From assembly GCF_003711515.1 (NCBI RefSeq), contig NW_021167080.1, positions 5,050,256-5,100,808 of the forward strand: a DNA stretch of 50,553 bases, given 5' to 3'. Numbering within the stretch: position 1 is the stretch's first letter; each line of letters starts with the position of its first letter. Positions 25,200 through 37,214 of the stretch are shown piece by piece. This DNA is from Sodiomyces alkalinus F11 (taxonomy: Eukaryota; Ascomycota; Sordariomycetes; Glomerellales; Plectosphaerellaceae). Position numbers and translations under genes: made by a program. The notes under the pieces were generated by a model, which saw only the letters and a program-made list of their open reading frames with translations, had not been told where the DNA came from and did not search any database.

Positions 25200-26332
25200 C
25201 GGTTGTTGGTTGGCTGGCGACCTCCCGTTCCGACTGGTGGGCCGCGGATGATGAAAGATGATGAGAGATTCCCGTCTGTCCGCGATCTAGGATGCAGTCA
25301 TGGCACTTTGTGCTTTGTCTGCCTGTCCATCCGAATGCAACTCGTTAGTCCACCTGCAGGGTTAGCTCCTACACCATCTCGTCTGCTTGTGGAAACCCAC
25401 AGGCGGTTCTATTGGGTGGTAGATCCAGAGGGAACCGTCTCCCATTCTCTATTCGGTATCGTGGGCTCGAACCGCCTTTCTGCACATGCAAGTGGATGGA
25501 TTACGGTCATCGTTCCCCGTGGTTGGACGTCGTTTGTCCATGTCCCAAAATTAGACGCCGCCTTAAGCGCGAGCCCAAAGCGTCGCGCCCAGTGGTTGTC
25601 TCGTCATTGGCAGCACGTCACGTGCACGATGCGGGTGATCGACTCCAGATAGAATTGTCCAATCATCTCATCCGTCCTCGTTATCGTGAAACATTGTAAG
25701 GTAAGCGGTCCCCGGTCCAGACAGAGGCGGCGGTTGTACTGAGTACCTTAACTTGCGCGCAACGGCGCCAGCTGTGCGAGGTATCGTGCTTGATAGCCTT
25801 TTTAAAGATCATTTTTCTTTACAAGACAACGATATAGGATGTTGACTGGACTGTGGGGGTCGCAGTTTGATTTCATATTCGTAGACCTTAACCATACTTA
25901 CATCAGAGTCTCCGGTAGTGCCGCAGCACGCAGCTTACGACGGTTGGAGAATTAGACACCAGGATGGTTCGTGCATGCTGTAACACCGATGTCTTGTAGC
26001 CATGGGGCAAAAGAACGAAACAAATAACTCAAATTGACTTGCCGAACATGGTGGTATCTTGTTCATGTCCCCTCGTGAACTCGGGCAATATACGGGAGAG
26101 AATGACCCATTGGCGCCCCAATCTAGAATAGAATCCTCCTCTTCCCCTCCCCCATGTCAACTCCAATCTGATTCCTCCTGACAGGCACACCGACTCCTTT
26201 GTCCCAGGTCGACAAACACCAAATCAGCTGAATCTAGCCATTTTCCTAGGTGCAACCCAATCAAGCCCTGCCCTCCCAAGTGTGACGTGCGCTGGGCGCC
26301 ACACCTGGACGACCCCTCAACACACCACCGCA
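24183..26332. other. Intergenic region with a G35 tract
   Basis: About 2.15 kb lies upstream of the CFEM gene and downstream of the Dbp5 gene, both on the minus strand. The part next to 24183 should be the CFEM promoter and leader. It contains a purine-rich belt on the plus strand (about 24410-24800) and the G homopolymer at 25165-25199. I see no supported gene on either strand. Confidence 0.6.
25165..25199. repeat. G35 homopolymer
   Basis: Thirty-five consecutive G bases lie about 1 kb upstream of the CFEM gene start. Such a tract can fold as a G-quadruplex, and it can also be an assembly artefact, as the other homopolymer at the scaffold gap suggests. Confidence 0.9.
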
Positions 26333-28227
26333 CTAGCTGGTAGTAGAAGAAGGAGCCGGGGCTGCAGCCGCGGCGCCGTTCCCCCCGTTTGCCGTAGCCG
26401 CATCCGTCGCACTCGGCGCGAACGTCGCTTTTGCCCGGTTCGACTTGATCACTCTTTGCACCGCCTCCTCCGCTGCATCCCAGTCGCTCGTGTCAAGCTG
26501 CACCAGATCGATCTCGTACTGCTGGGCGATGGACGATAGGGCCGTGTAGCTCTTCTTGTCGGAAACGAAGCTAATGCTCACACCGATACGACCGAAACGA
26601 CCAGTCCGGCCGATACGATGAAGATATGTCTCGGGATCAGGCTCCGTGTCGCCCCGGCCCTTCATCGGAATATCGTAATTGATGACCATCGAAACGCTGG
26701 ATACGTCGATACCACGCGCCAGAACATTGGTCGTGAGCAGGACCTTCGACCGCCCAGATCGGAAGTCTTCCAACAGGCGGTCTCGCTCGAGGCCGTCGAA
26801 GGCGCCGTGGAGGGCCGCGACCCGATGCCCATCAGCCTCCATGCGTTTCTGGATCTCATTTGCACTCTCTCGAGTCTAATCAAGGACGTTCCTTTGTTAG
26901 CATTTGTTTTTTTCTGTTCCTCATCCTTCGCATGGTGGAAATGAATCATGTAATCGACCGGAAAGTCCCGACAACAAAAAAGAGAAGAAAAAAAGGAACA
27001 AAAAAAGGAAGAACAAAAGAAAAGAAAGAAGAGAAGGGAAGAGACCACGTACCTTGACAAAAATGACAGACGATCCGATGGTCATAAGACCGTAAAGCTT
27101 GACGAGCGTTTCGTACTTGTCCGTTTCACTGTCGCAATCGATATACATCTGAGAGATGCCAGACACCGTAAGCTCCGTCTGCTTCAGACGAATCTGATCA
27201 GCCCCTGGGGCAAACTTCTCCGCGAAGCCCATAACTTTGTCCGGGAAAGTGGCCGAGAAGAGCAGGATCTGGATGGTCCGTGGTAGGGAGCTAAGAACCA
27301 AAAGGCCATGGTCAGCACCTGAAAACACGCAAAACCACGAGGAACTCAACGGCTCACTCTCTTGCACAACTCTACTTACTTCTTCACCCTGACACACTGG
27401 TCACCGAGGCCCTGTTGGTCGAGCATATTGTCTGCTTCGTCAATGACAAGAACGCGGAGTTTCGAGACATCGAGCTGTCGTCGGCGCGTGATATCCATGA
27501 CGGTGCCAGGAGTCCCGACGATCACGTTGGCCCGGACAGGCGCACCGCGCTCGAGAGCTCCGGGAAGCGCCGCGGCCACTATGAGGCCCTCGCAGAACTT
27601 TCCAATTTTGTTTATGACGCCTTCAATCTGCCGGGCAAGCTCACGACTCGGGGCGAGGACCAGGGCCTGCGGCTGTTGGCTCTGGCTAAGATCAATGCGC
27701 GAAAGGACGGTGACGACGAACGCCGCGGTTTTTCCGGTTCCAGACTGCGATTGGGCAATCATGTTACGCGGAGGGTTTGCGAGCATAAGAGGGAGCGCCC
27801 TCTCCTGGATCTTGGAGGGCTTATGATAGTTCAAGCTGAGCAAGCCCTTGTAGATGGGTTCGGGGCTGTTCCGAGTTGTCAGTCAGCGGGGATTCGACGG
27901 AAAGATCCAACATGCAGGTAGATCCGAGAAGGGGAAGAAAAGAGAAGAAAAAAAGGAAAGGAAAAAGGAAAGAAAGCAAGAGCCGTGGTTGGGAGATAGG
28001 CGGTAGCCAACGCACAGATTCATATCCGAGAAGGACTTGGCCGAGTATAGAATGCTGTCGGGGTTCTGCTGAAGATCGCCGAGTTTCACTTCGACGTCGT
28101 AGTTGTTCTCAACAAGGCCGGAGCCTCCCAGGTCCGGGACATTGCCATCGACTTGCGCCTCCGAGACACTGCTGGTGTTCTCCGTGCCCTCGGGGGCGCC
28201 AGTGGCTGGGTTCGCAACGTCGGACAT
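26333..28227 (-). CDS. DBP5: DEAD-box ATP-dependent RNA helicase Dbp5 (DDX19 family)
   Basis: mRNA-export helicase that remodels mRNPs at the cytoplasmic face of the nuclear pore, activated in other fungi by Gle1 and docked on Nup159. The model has four exons: 28016-28227, 27380-27865, 27053-27290 and 26333-26875, giving 492 aa, close to the usual length of about 480. Introns are 150, 89 and 177 bp. Helicase motifs are all present: the Q-motif region with SKIQERALP, Walker A SGTGKT at 112-117, PSRELA, TPGTVMD, DEAD at 213-216, SAT, the [13 protein letters not shown] block and [12 protein letters not shown] divergent acidic N-terminus of about 70 residues precedes the core, as in other Dbp5 proteins. 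The C-terminus is an Ala/Gly/Ser-rich tail. The FG nucleoporin at 42-45.8 kb works at the same pore but is not adjacent. It is divergent from Bzz1. Confidence 0.95.
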
Positions 28228-29530
28228 CTTCGGTGTTCAGGACGTATCGACTCTTCAAGCGGTAGCTAGCTGATCCCGAAAGGTCTTGGTCAGAATTATG
28301 GCGGTTTTGAGATGGCACGTCACAAGGTCGCGCAGCACCTGCAACTAGCGATTCTCGAGAGTTGTGTCGAAGGGGAGGTTGGGAAGAAAAGCATACTTGG
28401 CGGAAATATGTTCAAGTTGATCGTCTTGGGGTGGTTTGGCTAATGCGAAACAAGAGTCCACCTGGTTGCTGTCCACAGCAGCCGAGTTGAAGTTTTTGGT
28501 GTGGGTGGGCAAGTTTGATGGAAAGCTCACTGCTCCAGCAACTCTAATTATTAGGAGTCGTCCCCAAGGCGGCAGCCAAAGAAAAATAGCGGGGGGGGTA
28601 TCCTCCTGAGATGGACGCGGGGCAGACCGAACCGGAAAGAGGCATCGATTACCTAATACACTTTTCGTCGAACCTATGTATCTGTACTCTACCTTCCCTT
28701 ATACTCCGTCCCAAAGGTAGGTATCTACGCATACCTACTCCGTCCTTGAGTTATTCGAGGTCTACAACGTAGTGCGAATACACGAGCGTTAAACAGCTTC
28801 GCCGTACCCCGCATCTAGGTACCTTAGGTAGTTAGGTACCTTACCTACTGATAGATGCAGTCCACTTTATGCGGCTGTACCTGTACGCTCGGAGCGTCGT
28901 CGAGCACAGTGGACTGCAGGTACAGGCCATGACTGAAGGAAGCCTCGTTGTACACATGGACTCGCGGACGTTGCAAAGCCCCAGGCATAAGTACGAGTCT
29001 CGAATTTCGCGGTTCCTGTTTGCCAAGTTTTCCAGGCTTTTGGACAAAGTATCCGTACGTACGAGCGTACGTAACTCAATTCTCCCAGTGGCAATTGCCA
29101 ATTGTTCGCCCTCCCGTATTAAGGCTCCAGGTAGCGGGTACTTGGCGAGTACTTGAACCGAAATTGCCAACAGGTAAGGTAGTTCGGGCCGTCAGTCTTC
29201 CTGCGGGGTGACCACGTTCATTCTTACGATGGACAGTACATAAAGGCAATTAAGGTACGGAGTAAATAAGGGACATTTTTTATTACCTCCAGGCCACGCA
29301 GTTGGCAATTGCTACTTCCTCTATCCACAGCCTGATCGTGCTCGTCTTCTTTCTACTTCATCACCCATATCACTTACTGATTCATCCCCCATTAGAAACG
29401 TTGCAAATTTATATTCTTTCGTCTCACCGAGATCGACTTCCACCACATAGAAACGGCCCCTTATCCGAAACCCCGTCACGGCAATCGACTGCATGCAGGA
29501 GTTCCGAGTTGACAACGTACTCTCCCAACC
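28228..29530. promoter_or_regulatory. Divergent promoter region of DBP5 and BZZ1
   Basis: About 1.3 kb lies between two start codons facing away from each other. It is dense in TACCTA, GTACGTAC and related words (for example 28815-28855 and 29050-29070), has one GTACGGAGTA at 29255-29264, and holds the inverted repeat at 28856-28918. The last 130 bp before BZZ1 is pyrimidine-rich. Confidence 0.6.
28856..28925. repeat. Two overlapping inverted repeats
   Basis: TGCAGTCCACT at 28856-28866 is the exact reverse complement of 28908-28918. CTGTACCTG at 28875-28883 is the exact reverse complement of 28917-28925. The two pairs interleave, so only one stem or a pseudoknot-like fold could form. It could be chance or the end of a decayed small element. 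Confidence 0.6.
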
Positions 29531-32094
29531 ATGGCAGAAGTGGACGTTCTGCCTACTTTCGGTGCTGAATTGAAGGTACGCACACAAGAAGAAGAAGAAG
29601 AAAGACAAAAAGAAAGAAAGAATAATATGGAAGCTTGTCCTGGGAGGCCACTATCACTGCTCCCATGCGCTCTCTCAACGCGCGGGAACGGGCTCAGAGT
29701 GGGCTGTGTTGATAACCTGACACGTAATCAATAGGATGGCTTCAAACCGGCGAGCGCCTGGGTCGGCCACGGCATCGCCTGGCTCGATGATATACAACAG
29801 TTCTACCGCGAGCGAAGCGCCATCGAGAAGGAATACGCCGCCAAGCTCAACGCCCTAGCCAAGAAATTCTTCGAGAAGAAGAACAAGAAGACGGCCACGC
29901 TCAGCGTCGGCGACTCCCCGTCGATGACCCCCGGCTCGCTCGAGAGTGCATCCTTGACCACCTGGACCCTTCAGCTGACCACCCTGGAGTCTCGATCGGA
30001 ACAACACGACCGCCTTGCGAATAACCTCCTCTCGCAGGTCGCCGAGCCGCTCAAGTTCCTCGGTGCCCGCTTCGACGAGCTCCGCAAGCGACACGTCGAG
30101 TACGCCGAAAAGCTCGAGCGCGAGCGCGATGCCCAATACGCCGACCTGCGCAAGGTCAAGGCCAAATACGACGCCGTCTGCCAGGACGTCGAGCACAGAC
30201 GCAAGAAGACCGAGTCCCATTACGACAAGGCCAAGGCCCAGAGCGCCTACCAGCAACAGATCTACGACATGAACAACGTCAAGAACACCTACCTCATCGC
30301 CATCAACGTCACCAATAAGCAAAAGGAGCAATACTACCACGAGTACGTCCCCGAGGTGATGGACAGCCTTCAGGACCTCTCCGAGTTCCGCACCATCAAG
30401 CTAAACGAGCTCTGGACCGTCGCCTCCCAGCTCGAGTCCGGCGTCATGCAGCAGAGCCATACCATGATGGTGAACCTCGCCCACGAGATTGCGCGCAACC
30501 TGCCCCACATGGACTCCATGATGTACATGCGGCACAACATCACCGATTGGCAGGAGCCCGCCGACAAGACCTTCGAGCCCAGCCCGGTGTGGCACGACGA
30601 TGATCGCATGGTCGTCGACGACGTGGCCAAGATCTTCTTACGCAACGTGCTCGGCAAATCCAAGGCCCAGCTCGGCGACCTTCGCCGCGAGGTCGACAAG
30701 AGAAGGAGGGAGGTGGAAGGCATCAAGCGCCTAAAGCAGCGGATCCGGGAGGGAGTGGAAAATAAGGACGAGGTCGCCGTGGTCACGCAACTTTTTGCCC
30801 TCCAAGAGGAACTGCACAGCGTCGACAAGAAGCGCGTGACGGCCGAAGTGGAGACGTCGACCATCACCACCGTCGTAGGCGACGTGACACTAGGCGCCAA
30901 GAATCACAACTTCAAGTCGCAGACGTTCAAGATACCCACCAACTGCGACCTGTGCGGAGAGAGGATATGGGGCCTGTCGGCCAAGGGGTTCGACTGCCGG
31001 GACTGCGGATACACGTGCCATAGCAAGTGCGAGATGAAGGTGCCAGCCGACTGCCCCGGGGAGCAGTCCAAAGAGGAGCGCAAGAAGCTCAAGGCGGAGC
31101 GTCAGGAGGCGGCCAACGCGCTCCTCACGGTCAACCCCGGCCCGACACGAGAGACGGCCGAGCTGCCCGATCTGACTCGGACCAACACCCTGAACTCGCA
31201 CTCGGGCTACGCGCATAGTGCCCGCCGGTCCGTGTCGGGCTCCGTCTCCGGCCCAAGAACACCGGCCGAGGAGGCACCGTCGTCGGGTTCCGAGCCGACA
31301 AGCCCTCAACTAGCAGCAGCACCTACGTCGGCGACGAGCGCATCGGCCGCCACCCGCAGAAACAGGATCATGGCACCGCCACCGACAGCTTATGTACACG
31401 AGCTTCCAGGAAGCGTACCCAACGGGTCATCTCAGGCCGAAAAGCAAAAGGGCAAGATGCTGTACGCTTTCGAAGCCACTACCGAAGGGGAGCTTAGCGT
31501 TCCCGAGGGACGCGAGGTCGTCCAACTTGAGCCAGATGGTAAGATTACTGGCCTTATGAGCACCCTTTCCTCTTTTTTCCCCCTTCTCCTTCTTCTTCTT
31601 TTCTTTTTTCCCTGTTTATCTACCGTCTGTTCGTCCTTCTTTGTTGGTCTCCGTGCCTTGACTAAGCTAATATATGGTGTGCCACAGTAGAAGGGTCTGG
31701 CTGGGTCAGAGTGCGGGCAGGATATAAAGAGGGCCTGGTGCCAGCGGCATACGTTGAATGGGAAGCGCCGAATCCTTCGCCGGCCGCTATCACGGCGCAG
31801 CACACCGGAAGTTCAGCGCGACCGGGGTCCACGTATAGCAATTCGGGGTCATCAATCGGAACGGCCGGGGCGGCGAAGAAAAAGGGACCGGCGGTAGCAC
31901 CAAGGCGCGGAGCGAAGAAGCTCAAGTACGTGGAGGCCGTTTACCCGTACACGGCCCAGAGCGAAATGGAACACAGCATGGAGGAGGGCGAACGATTCGT
32001 GCTCACCAAAGAGGATCCTGGCGACGGATGGATCGAGGTGGAGAAGGGCGGGCAGACGAGGAGCGTACCGGCGAGCTACGTCCAGGTTGTCTAG
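29531..32094 (+). CDS. BZZ1: Bzz1-type F-BAR / C1 / tandem SH3 actin regulator
   Basis: Membrane-bending adaptor that recruits and activates the WASP (Las17)-Arp2/3 machinery at endocytic sites. The model has exons 29531-29575 (15 codons), 29735-31538 and 31688-32094, giving 751 aa; introns are 159 and 149 bp. An F-BAR domain occupies about residues 10-270. A coiled coil follows, then a C1 zinc domain at about 406-455 with the H...CxxC...CxxC...HxxC pattern (NCDLCGERIWG, DCRDCGYTCHSKC). A Ser/Thr-rich linker leads to SH3-1 at about 589-645, which is split by the second intron (ALYDF-like MLYAFEA, then LVPAAYVEW). SH3-2 is at about 694-751 (AVYPYTA ... VPASYVQVV). This is the standard order for fungal Bzz1. 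The tiny first exon is supported by the in-frame splice MAEVDVLPTFGAELK then DGFKPASAW. Confidence 0.95.
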
Positions 32095-34702
32095 GAGACC
32101 TACGCGACAGAGGAACTGCACAGTATGACGATGACGCAGGTGGTGGCATCGGGAGACAGTGGCGGGGGGCCGAAGCCGACGACGCGGCATCGGCAGGACG
32201 AGCCGAGGACTGAGATCCGACCCCAAGTCAGGACGAGAGCCAAGACGAAATCGAGCAGTCCCGGCTCTTCGGATCCCTTTCCGAACCCAGCGAGTCGCGG
32301 AGTTGCGCGCACACGTCGGCAACCCGAGACCGGCAGGTTCGATGCGACGACCAAGGTTCATGCGAGGACCGGTTCCGAGCCCGAACCCAGGGCGGCTGAG
32401 AGGCCAAAGGTGACGAGCGTTCGGCTGGTCCAGAGGAAGTCCAGCCTGCGAGAGCGGCGCAAGGCGAGACAAGGGGTAGGCGGGTACCAGACTCACTGGT
32501 CCCATGAGCTCTCTACTCCGTACGCGGATCGGAGAACCGAAAGAAGTAGGCATGAGTGAGGTCTCGGTGGGGTTTGAAGAGGTGGGTTGGCTGTGTGATT
32601 TTCTTTCGGGATCATTATATCTGCACATCTGGCATCGTGTTCGAAGGTTTAGTTTGAGCCGAACTGCCCACGCATTGGATTCAAAAATGATTGGGAGGGC
32701 TCGCTAACTGATTCGTCCTTTGTGGGATTGCGGGGGATAAGTCATTGAGAGCTCTGCATTACGAACACCGAAGTCATCATGGTTGGCGTATAATGGTCCC
32801 GCTCTCGAGCTTTCCTGTCAGACACGCTCAGTTTTCACTTCATTGCGGCGGTAGTGTATAAGTAGGTACTTAGATAAGCTCATCGAGCTGGACGAGAACC
32901 AGTAGCATGGAATTCAGCCCAACAAAAGGGGGCTGACGTGTGGACTCGAGGTATCCCGATTCCCCCTGGTTTGTACACTACAGTGTACAATGCCATGTCA
33001 GTGTTAACCCACAGTATTCCCTACCTGAGAAGCAACGCTGTTGGGGTAATTCGACGTGCGAGGAATTGCGACATTTTGGGCAATTGAGGTGCGTAGGTAC
33101 GTTACGTTGTACACACGAACTCACGTGCCGCAGCGCGGCGTGGTCGCGCTTCACGGCATGGGACCCCCTGACGATCGAGATTTCCGGGTTGCCGACCGAG
33201 ACGATGATCGCCAAGAGGTGGGGGGAAAGGTGAGAACAAGGATGAGCTGTCGAGGCATGGCGGTGTCAAGGACGTAAGCAAATATTTTGGGGGTTCTCGT
33301 GTTTCGCCCTTTTCTTAGTAAGGAGCAGAACAAGGAGATAAGAGAGCGTGTATAAGGTAGGTAAATAGAGAAGTTCAATTCTTGAATGAAAAATCATGGT
33401 ATGGGGAGGTGGAACAGCAATGCGATTAACAGACCAAACTGGTGGAAAACTCGTGTTTACGCGTCCTAGGGAAATGGTTACGTCATAACTGGAGCATCTT
33501 GTAACCGGCAACGACGCGCAGGGTACCCACTCTGTACACTTCGTAGAGGGGTGTGGGGGAGCAGGAACTACGTAGACACGTCAGGTCTTCTGCAATGTGG
33601 ATTGCGCCAGAGAAGTTGGCCAGGTACCAACCTTTTTTTTTTTTTTCCTTCTTTTTCTGAATGGTCTGAATTATCGGTTGGCATAGGCCGGGTTCCTGGG
33701 CTTGAACAGACCATGACTCAATATCCAGGTCGAAGTGCCTTTACTTTCCTCGTCGATCCCACGATGCCATTGGCAAATAAAGCAGTCTTCTCTGAAGCAT
33801 GTTTCTACAAGCGAAGCCAAGACACCACAAAACAAGGCGGTTCGAATGTCGAATAGCAAAACTTGCAGATACGGGATTGATAGCCAGGGAAGTAAGGTAG
33901 GTTTGAGTGTGAAGTGAACAACCATGACCCAAGGCCGCATGGAGATGGAGACTGTAGCTCCAAGTGCCTTCTGAGGCTTTCCTTTTGGACAGGGCAATTG
34001 CGAATGCCATTGTTCCATTACACAGTTCGACAACCGGAAAACATGAAACAAGACCAAACAGCCAAACAAAGCCAAACAAACGCAGGTACGTTAAGGTATC
34101 GAGACCGTGTACGAAGTACGTACTCCGTAGACCGTTCTTTCCCGTCCTGTGGCAGTGACACACCGGCTAGCCCAAACTGCGAATGGATCCCTGAACCTTA
34201 ATATCGATCATTCCTTCCCTATTGCTCGTTACCTTAGGTACGGTGGACGCATCCGGCCCCACGGTGCCTGCCCCTTTGTCCTCCATACCTCCCTTCTTTT
34301 CTAGCTTCTTCATCCTCCTTTTTTCCTCCCCTCTCCCCCCTTACCTTTCGTTTCTTCTATACTACTCGTATATCCCCCCCAACGGCTCGTCGTCAGCTCG
34401 CTCGCTCTTGTTAGTTAGGTCAGTCGGACTGGCTTGATTGACCAACGGATTCTCGGGACTACTCATTCTCCCCACTCGTTTCCGCCCCTTCATACTCTCG
34501 TTTGTTTCACGCCCTTCTCAAAAACGCCAAACTGACTCGACCACCTCTCGCTACACCCCAGTCAACCTGTCTCGTACCGACTCTTCATTAGCTCAATCCG
34601 ATTTTCTTCTTCTTCCCTCGTTCAGAATTCACGAGGTTGTGGCCCTTTCCTTGATAATTTTCTCTTCCCTGTCTTTACGAACAGCTTAAAACAGGAGACA
34701 AC
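32095..34702. other. Intergenic region upstream of the GH72 gene
   Basis: About 2.6 kb. The first 450 bp after the Bzz1 stop is GC-rich and open in one plus-strand frame (32125-32559) but is Arg/Pro/Ser-rich with no family features, so I treat it as 3' flank. GTAC-type inverted repeats occur at 32514-32523 and 34109-34119. From about 34250 to 34700 the plus strand is strongly pyrimidine-rich, as in leaders of highly expressed fungal genes. Confidence 0.6.
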
Positions 34703-36347
34703 ATGCGGTCATCCGCCCTGATCTCTACCCTCGCCGGCTTGGGTTTTGTCTCCGCTGCCACCGAGAAGGTGACTCGCACCACCCGCGATAGGCCTAACAG
34801 GACACGCTCTCTTCCTGTCATCTCTGTCTCTGGCAATGGTAGGACATTTTTCTTACTTCAACCCAAACCAAGGAACCCTGACTTCTTTCGACCCTCCACT
34901 CCGTATTCACCCCTGCTAACATAACCTTTCCCAGCCTTCTGGAGGGATGGCGAACGCTTCTATGTCCGTGGCATCGACTACCAGCCTGGCGGGTCCGCCG
35001 AAAACACAGACCCGCTTGCCGACCCTGAGATTTGCTCCCGCGACATCGAGCGATTCGAGCGCCTCGGCGTGAACGCCATCCGAGTATACTCCCTCGAGAA
35101 CGACCCGGATGTAGATCACGACGAATGTATGAACTTACTCGCCGACGCCGGCATCTATCTCATGGCCGATGTCAACAGTCCCGCCTACTCTATCAACCGT
35201 GCCGATCCAGAGCCCTCGTACAACACGGCCTATCTCCAGTCCGTCTTCGCCACGGTCGAGAAGTTCGCCCAATACGACAACACCATGCTCTTCTTCTCCG
35301 GCAACGAGGTTATTGACGACATTGACAACACCGATACTGCTCCTTATGTCAAGGCCACCACCCGTGACATCAAGAACTATATACGCGCTCGTGGCCTGCG
35401 CACAATCCCCGTTGGCTACTCTGCTGCCGACGTTGCCAGCAACCGCATGCAGACCGCCCACTACTTCAATTGTGGTTCCGATGATGCCCGCAGCGACTTC
35501 TTTGCCTTCAACGACTACTCCTGGTGCAATAGTGACTTCCAGATCGCTGGTTGGGGCGAGAAGGTTCAGAACTTCACCGATTATGGCATCCCCATCTTGT
35601 AGGTCTTTCTCTATCTCTCTCCATTGTCCTATTTTCCGGTCTTCCTTTCGCAATCTCAGTTTCGCTCATATTCTCTGACAACCTTTTCCAGCTTGTCTGA
35701 GTACGGCTGCAACACCAATGGTCGGCGTACGTTTGGCGAGCTCGAGTCCCTCATGCATTCGAACATGACACACATCTACTCAGGAGGCATGATGTATGAG
35801 TACTCCCTCGAGGATAGTGAATACGGCATTGTCAGCATAGATGGCGACGAAGTGACCGAGTCGGCCGAGTTTGAAAACTTCGCGAGCGCCTTGAGCCGCT
35901 GGCCTGCCCCCAACGGTGACGGTGACTATGCCCATAGCACGACGCAGGCTGTCTCTTGCCCGACTCGCGACTCGCAGTGGGAGGTCGACCCCGACGTTCT
36001 TCCCGTCATGCCAAAAGAGGCCGAGAAGGTATGTTCCTGACTCCCCGTCGTCGCAATCCGCGTTATGTACCTCACTTGCGCTAACCGGCCCGAATCAGTA
36101 CATGGAGGACGGTGCCGGCGACGGACCTGGGTTGGACGGCCCTGGGTCCCAGGAAGCCAGCGACAGCGGCACTTCTACCGAGAGCACCACAAGCGGGTTG
36201 CCCTCTCCCTCCGGAAGCGGATCTGGTTCCGGCGATGATGATGATGACGATGACAATGCTGCCCATGGTCTCGTTCTGGAGAAGGGTCTCCTGCTTGTCA
36301 CTGGCTCGGCTGTCATCTTCACCTTCTTTGGAGCACTTCTTCTCTAA
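34703..36347 (+). CDS. GPI-anchored beta-1,3-glucanosyltransferase (GH72, Gas/Gel family)
   Basis: Cell-wall enzyme that cuts and re-joins beta-1,3-glucan chains outside the plasma membrane. The model has four exons: 34703-34838, 34935-35598, 35692-36028 and 36099-36347, giving 461 aa. A signal peptide (MRSSALISTLAGLGFVSA) is followed by the GH72 barrel. The acid/base glutamate is E170 in FFSGNEVID and the nucleophile is E270 in LSEYGCN, about 100 residues apart as expected. The short Cys-poor C-terminal part lacks a CBM43/X8 module, so it belongs to the type without that module. After a Ser/Gly linker and a seven-residue Asp run, the C-terminus is a hydrophobic GPI-attachment signal (LLLVTGSAVIFTFFGALLL). 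About 17 extra residues, rich in Arg and Thr, separate the signal peptide from the conserved SLPVISVSGN; this is unusual. I cannot assign a specific paralogue name. Confidence 0.92.
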
Positions 36348-36817
36348 CTTGAGGCTTGCTGTTGCCCTTTTTTTTTCCTTTTTTTTTCTTTTTCTTCTTC
36401 TCTTGATTTTCTCTTCTTGTAATTAGTGCAGTTCTTTGGGGGGCTCGTTCGGTGTCTGCGGTATGAGCAGGCCAAAGAACTAGGAAATGACATGGATGGC
36501 CCGGGCGACTGTGTCGCGTTCTTTGCTCAACAGGGGAAGCGGGACATGATCTGCTCGGGGGGATATAGACAGGCAATTGGTCACCGCTGTGGATATGCAT
36601 TCACTTTATTTCGGCACGATATGGCTCAGTGCCGGTTGGGAGTCACGAATAGGAGGATACATGGCAAGGGAAGAAAGGCCTAGGGATTCGAATTCTCGAC
36701 TTCACTTCATCACGTGTCCTTTCATTAAGGTAACCCATTTTGGGGGATCACTGCCAATACCAAAATAATTATATGTCCATTGCTAGCATAGTTCACGACC
36801 TATCAATATTTCCTCGA

Positions 36818-36823
36818 CCTCGG
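36818..36823 (+). promoter_or_regulatory. CCTCGG hexamer (FarA/FarB-type core)
   Basis: Exact match to the core bound by the fatty-acid-responsive Zn-cluster regulators FarA/FarB of Aspergillus. It lies about 390 bp upstream of a beta-oxidation gene. The match is short and could be chance. Confidence 0.4.
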
Positions 36824-36943
36824 GTAGCGGTGACTTGAGGTTGAGTGTCGCTCTGGAAATCCAGGAGTGCGAAATTGTGGGGTAATGTGTCCTTGGCGAA
36901 GAAGCACGACGAATTAGGTAATTGATGTCTCCACCCTCACATG

Positions 36944-36949
36944 CCTCGG
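36944..36949 (+). promoter_or_regulatory. CCTCGG hexamer (FarA/FarB-type core)
   Basis: Second exact copy in the same promoter and orientation, about 265 bp upstream of the start codon. Two copies within 130 bp make a real site more likely than either copy alone. Confidence 0.42.
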
Positions 36950-37214
36950 GAGTCGGACAGCAATTCGGTCGGCTCGGCGTCATCTCCATCTCCATCTCGT
37001 CTGCATCGTGACGACAACACGGTCAACAACTTATTCGTCTTTTCATTCGTCTTTCAACATCATTAACCAGCCGCAGGAACCGCCCTCTTTGACCTCTCGT
37101 CGCGCAACTTCGTATTTATAGATTTTCTCGACCTCTCGCTCGCTGGTAAAAAGACATCGCGCCAGCCATTGGATATTCCCGCCTTGATCGCATCTCATTA
37201 CCAATCCGCCTACC

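Larger units (their letters stand above)
36348..37214. promoter_or_regulatory. Promoter region of the dienoyl-CoA isomerase gene
   Basis: About 870 bp between two genes on the same strand. T-rich runs after 36360 belong to the GH72 3' UTR. Two CCTCGG hexamers (36818-36823 and 36944-36949) lie about 270-400 bp before the next start codon. The 150 bp before 37215 is rich in TTC/CTC. Confidence 0.6.

Noticed and set aside
25203..25652. 149-residue plus-strand open frame after the G35 tract
   Set aside because: It begins right at the homopolymer and shows no family features or plausible splice partners.
32125..32559. 144-residue plus-strand open frame after the Bzz1 stop
   Set aside because: It is Arg/Ser/Thr-rich with no hydrophobic core or family match, and GC-rich 3' flank explains the lack of stops.
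31852..32628. 258-residue minus-strand open frame overlapping the end of Bzz1
   Set aside because: It is antisense to the second SH3 domain and Arg/Pro/His-rich without a domain.
34773..34804. Possible 32-nt intron in exon 1 of the GH72 gene that would remove the extra Arg/Thr-rich residues
   Set aside because: It is too short for a fungal intron, and its removal breaks the frame. The position is approximate.
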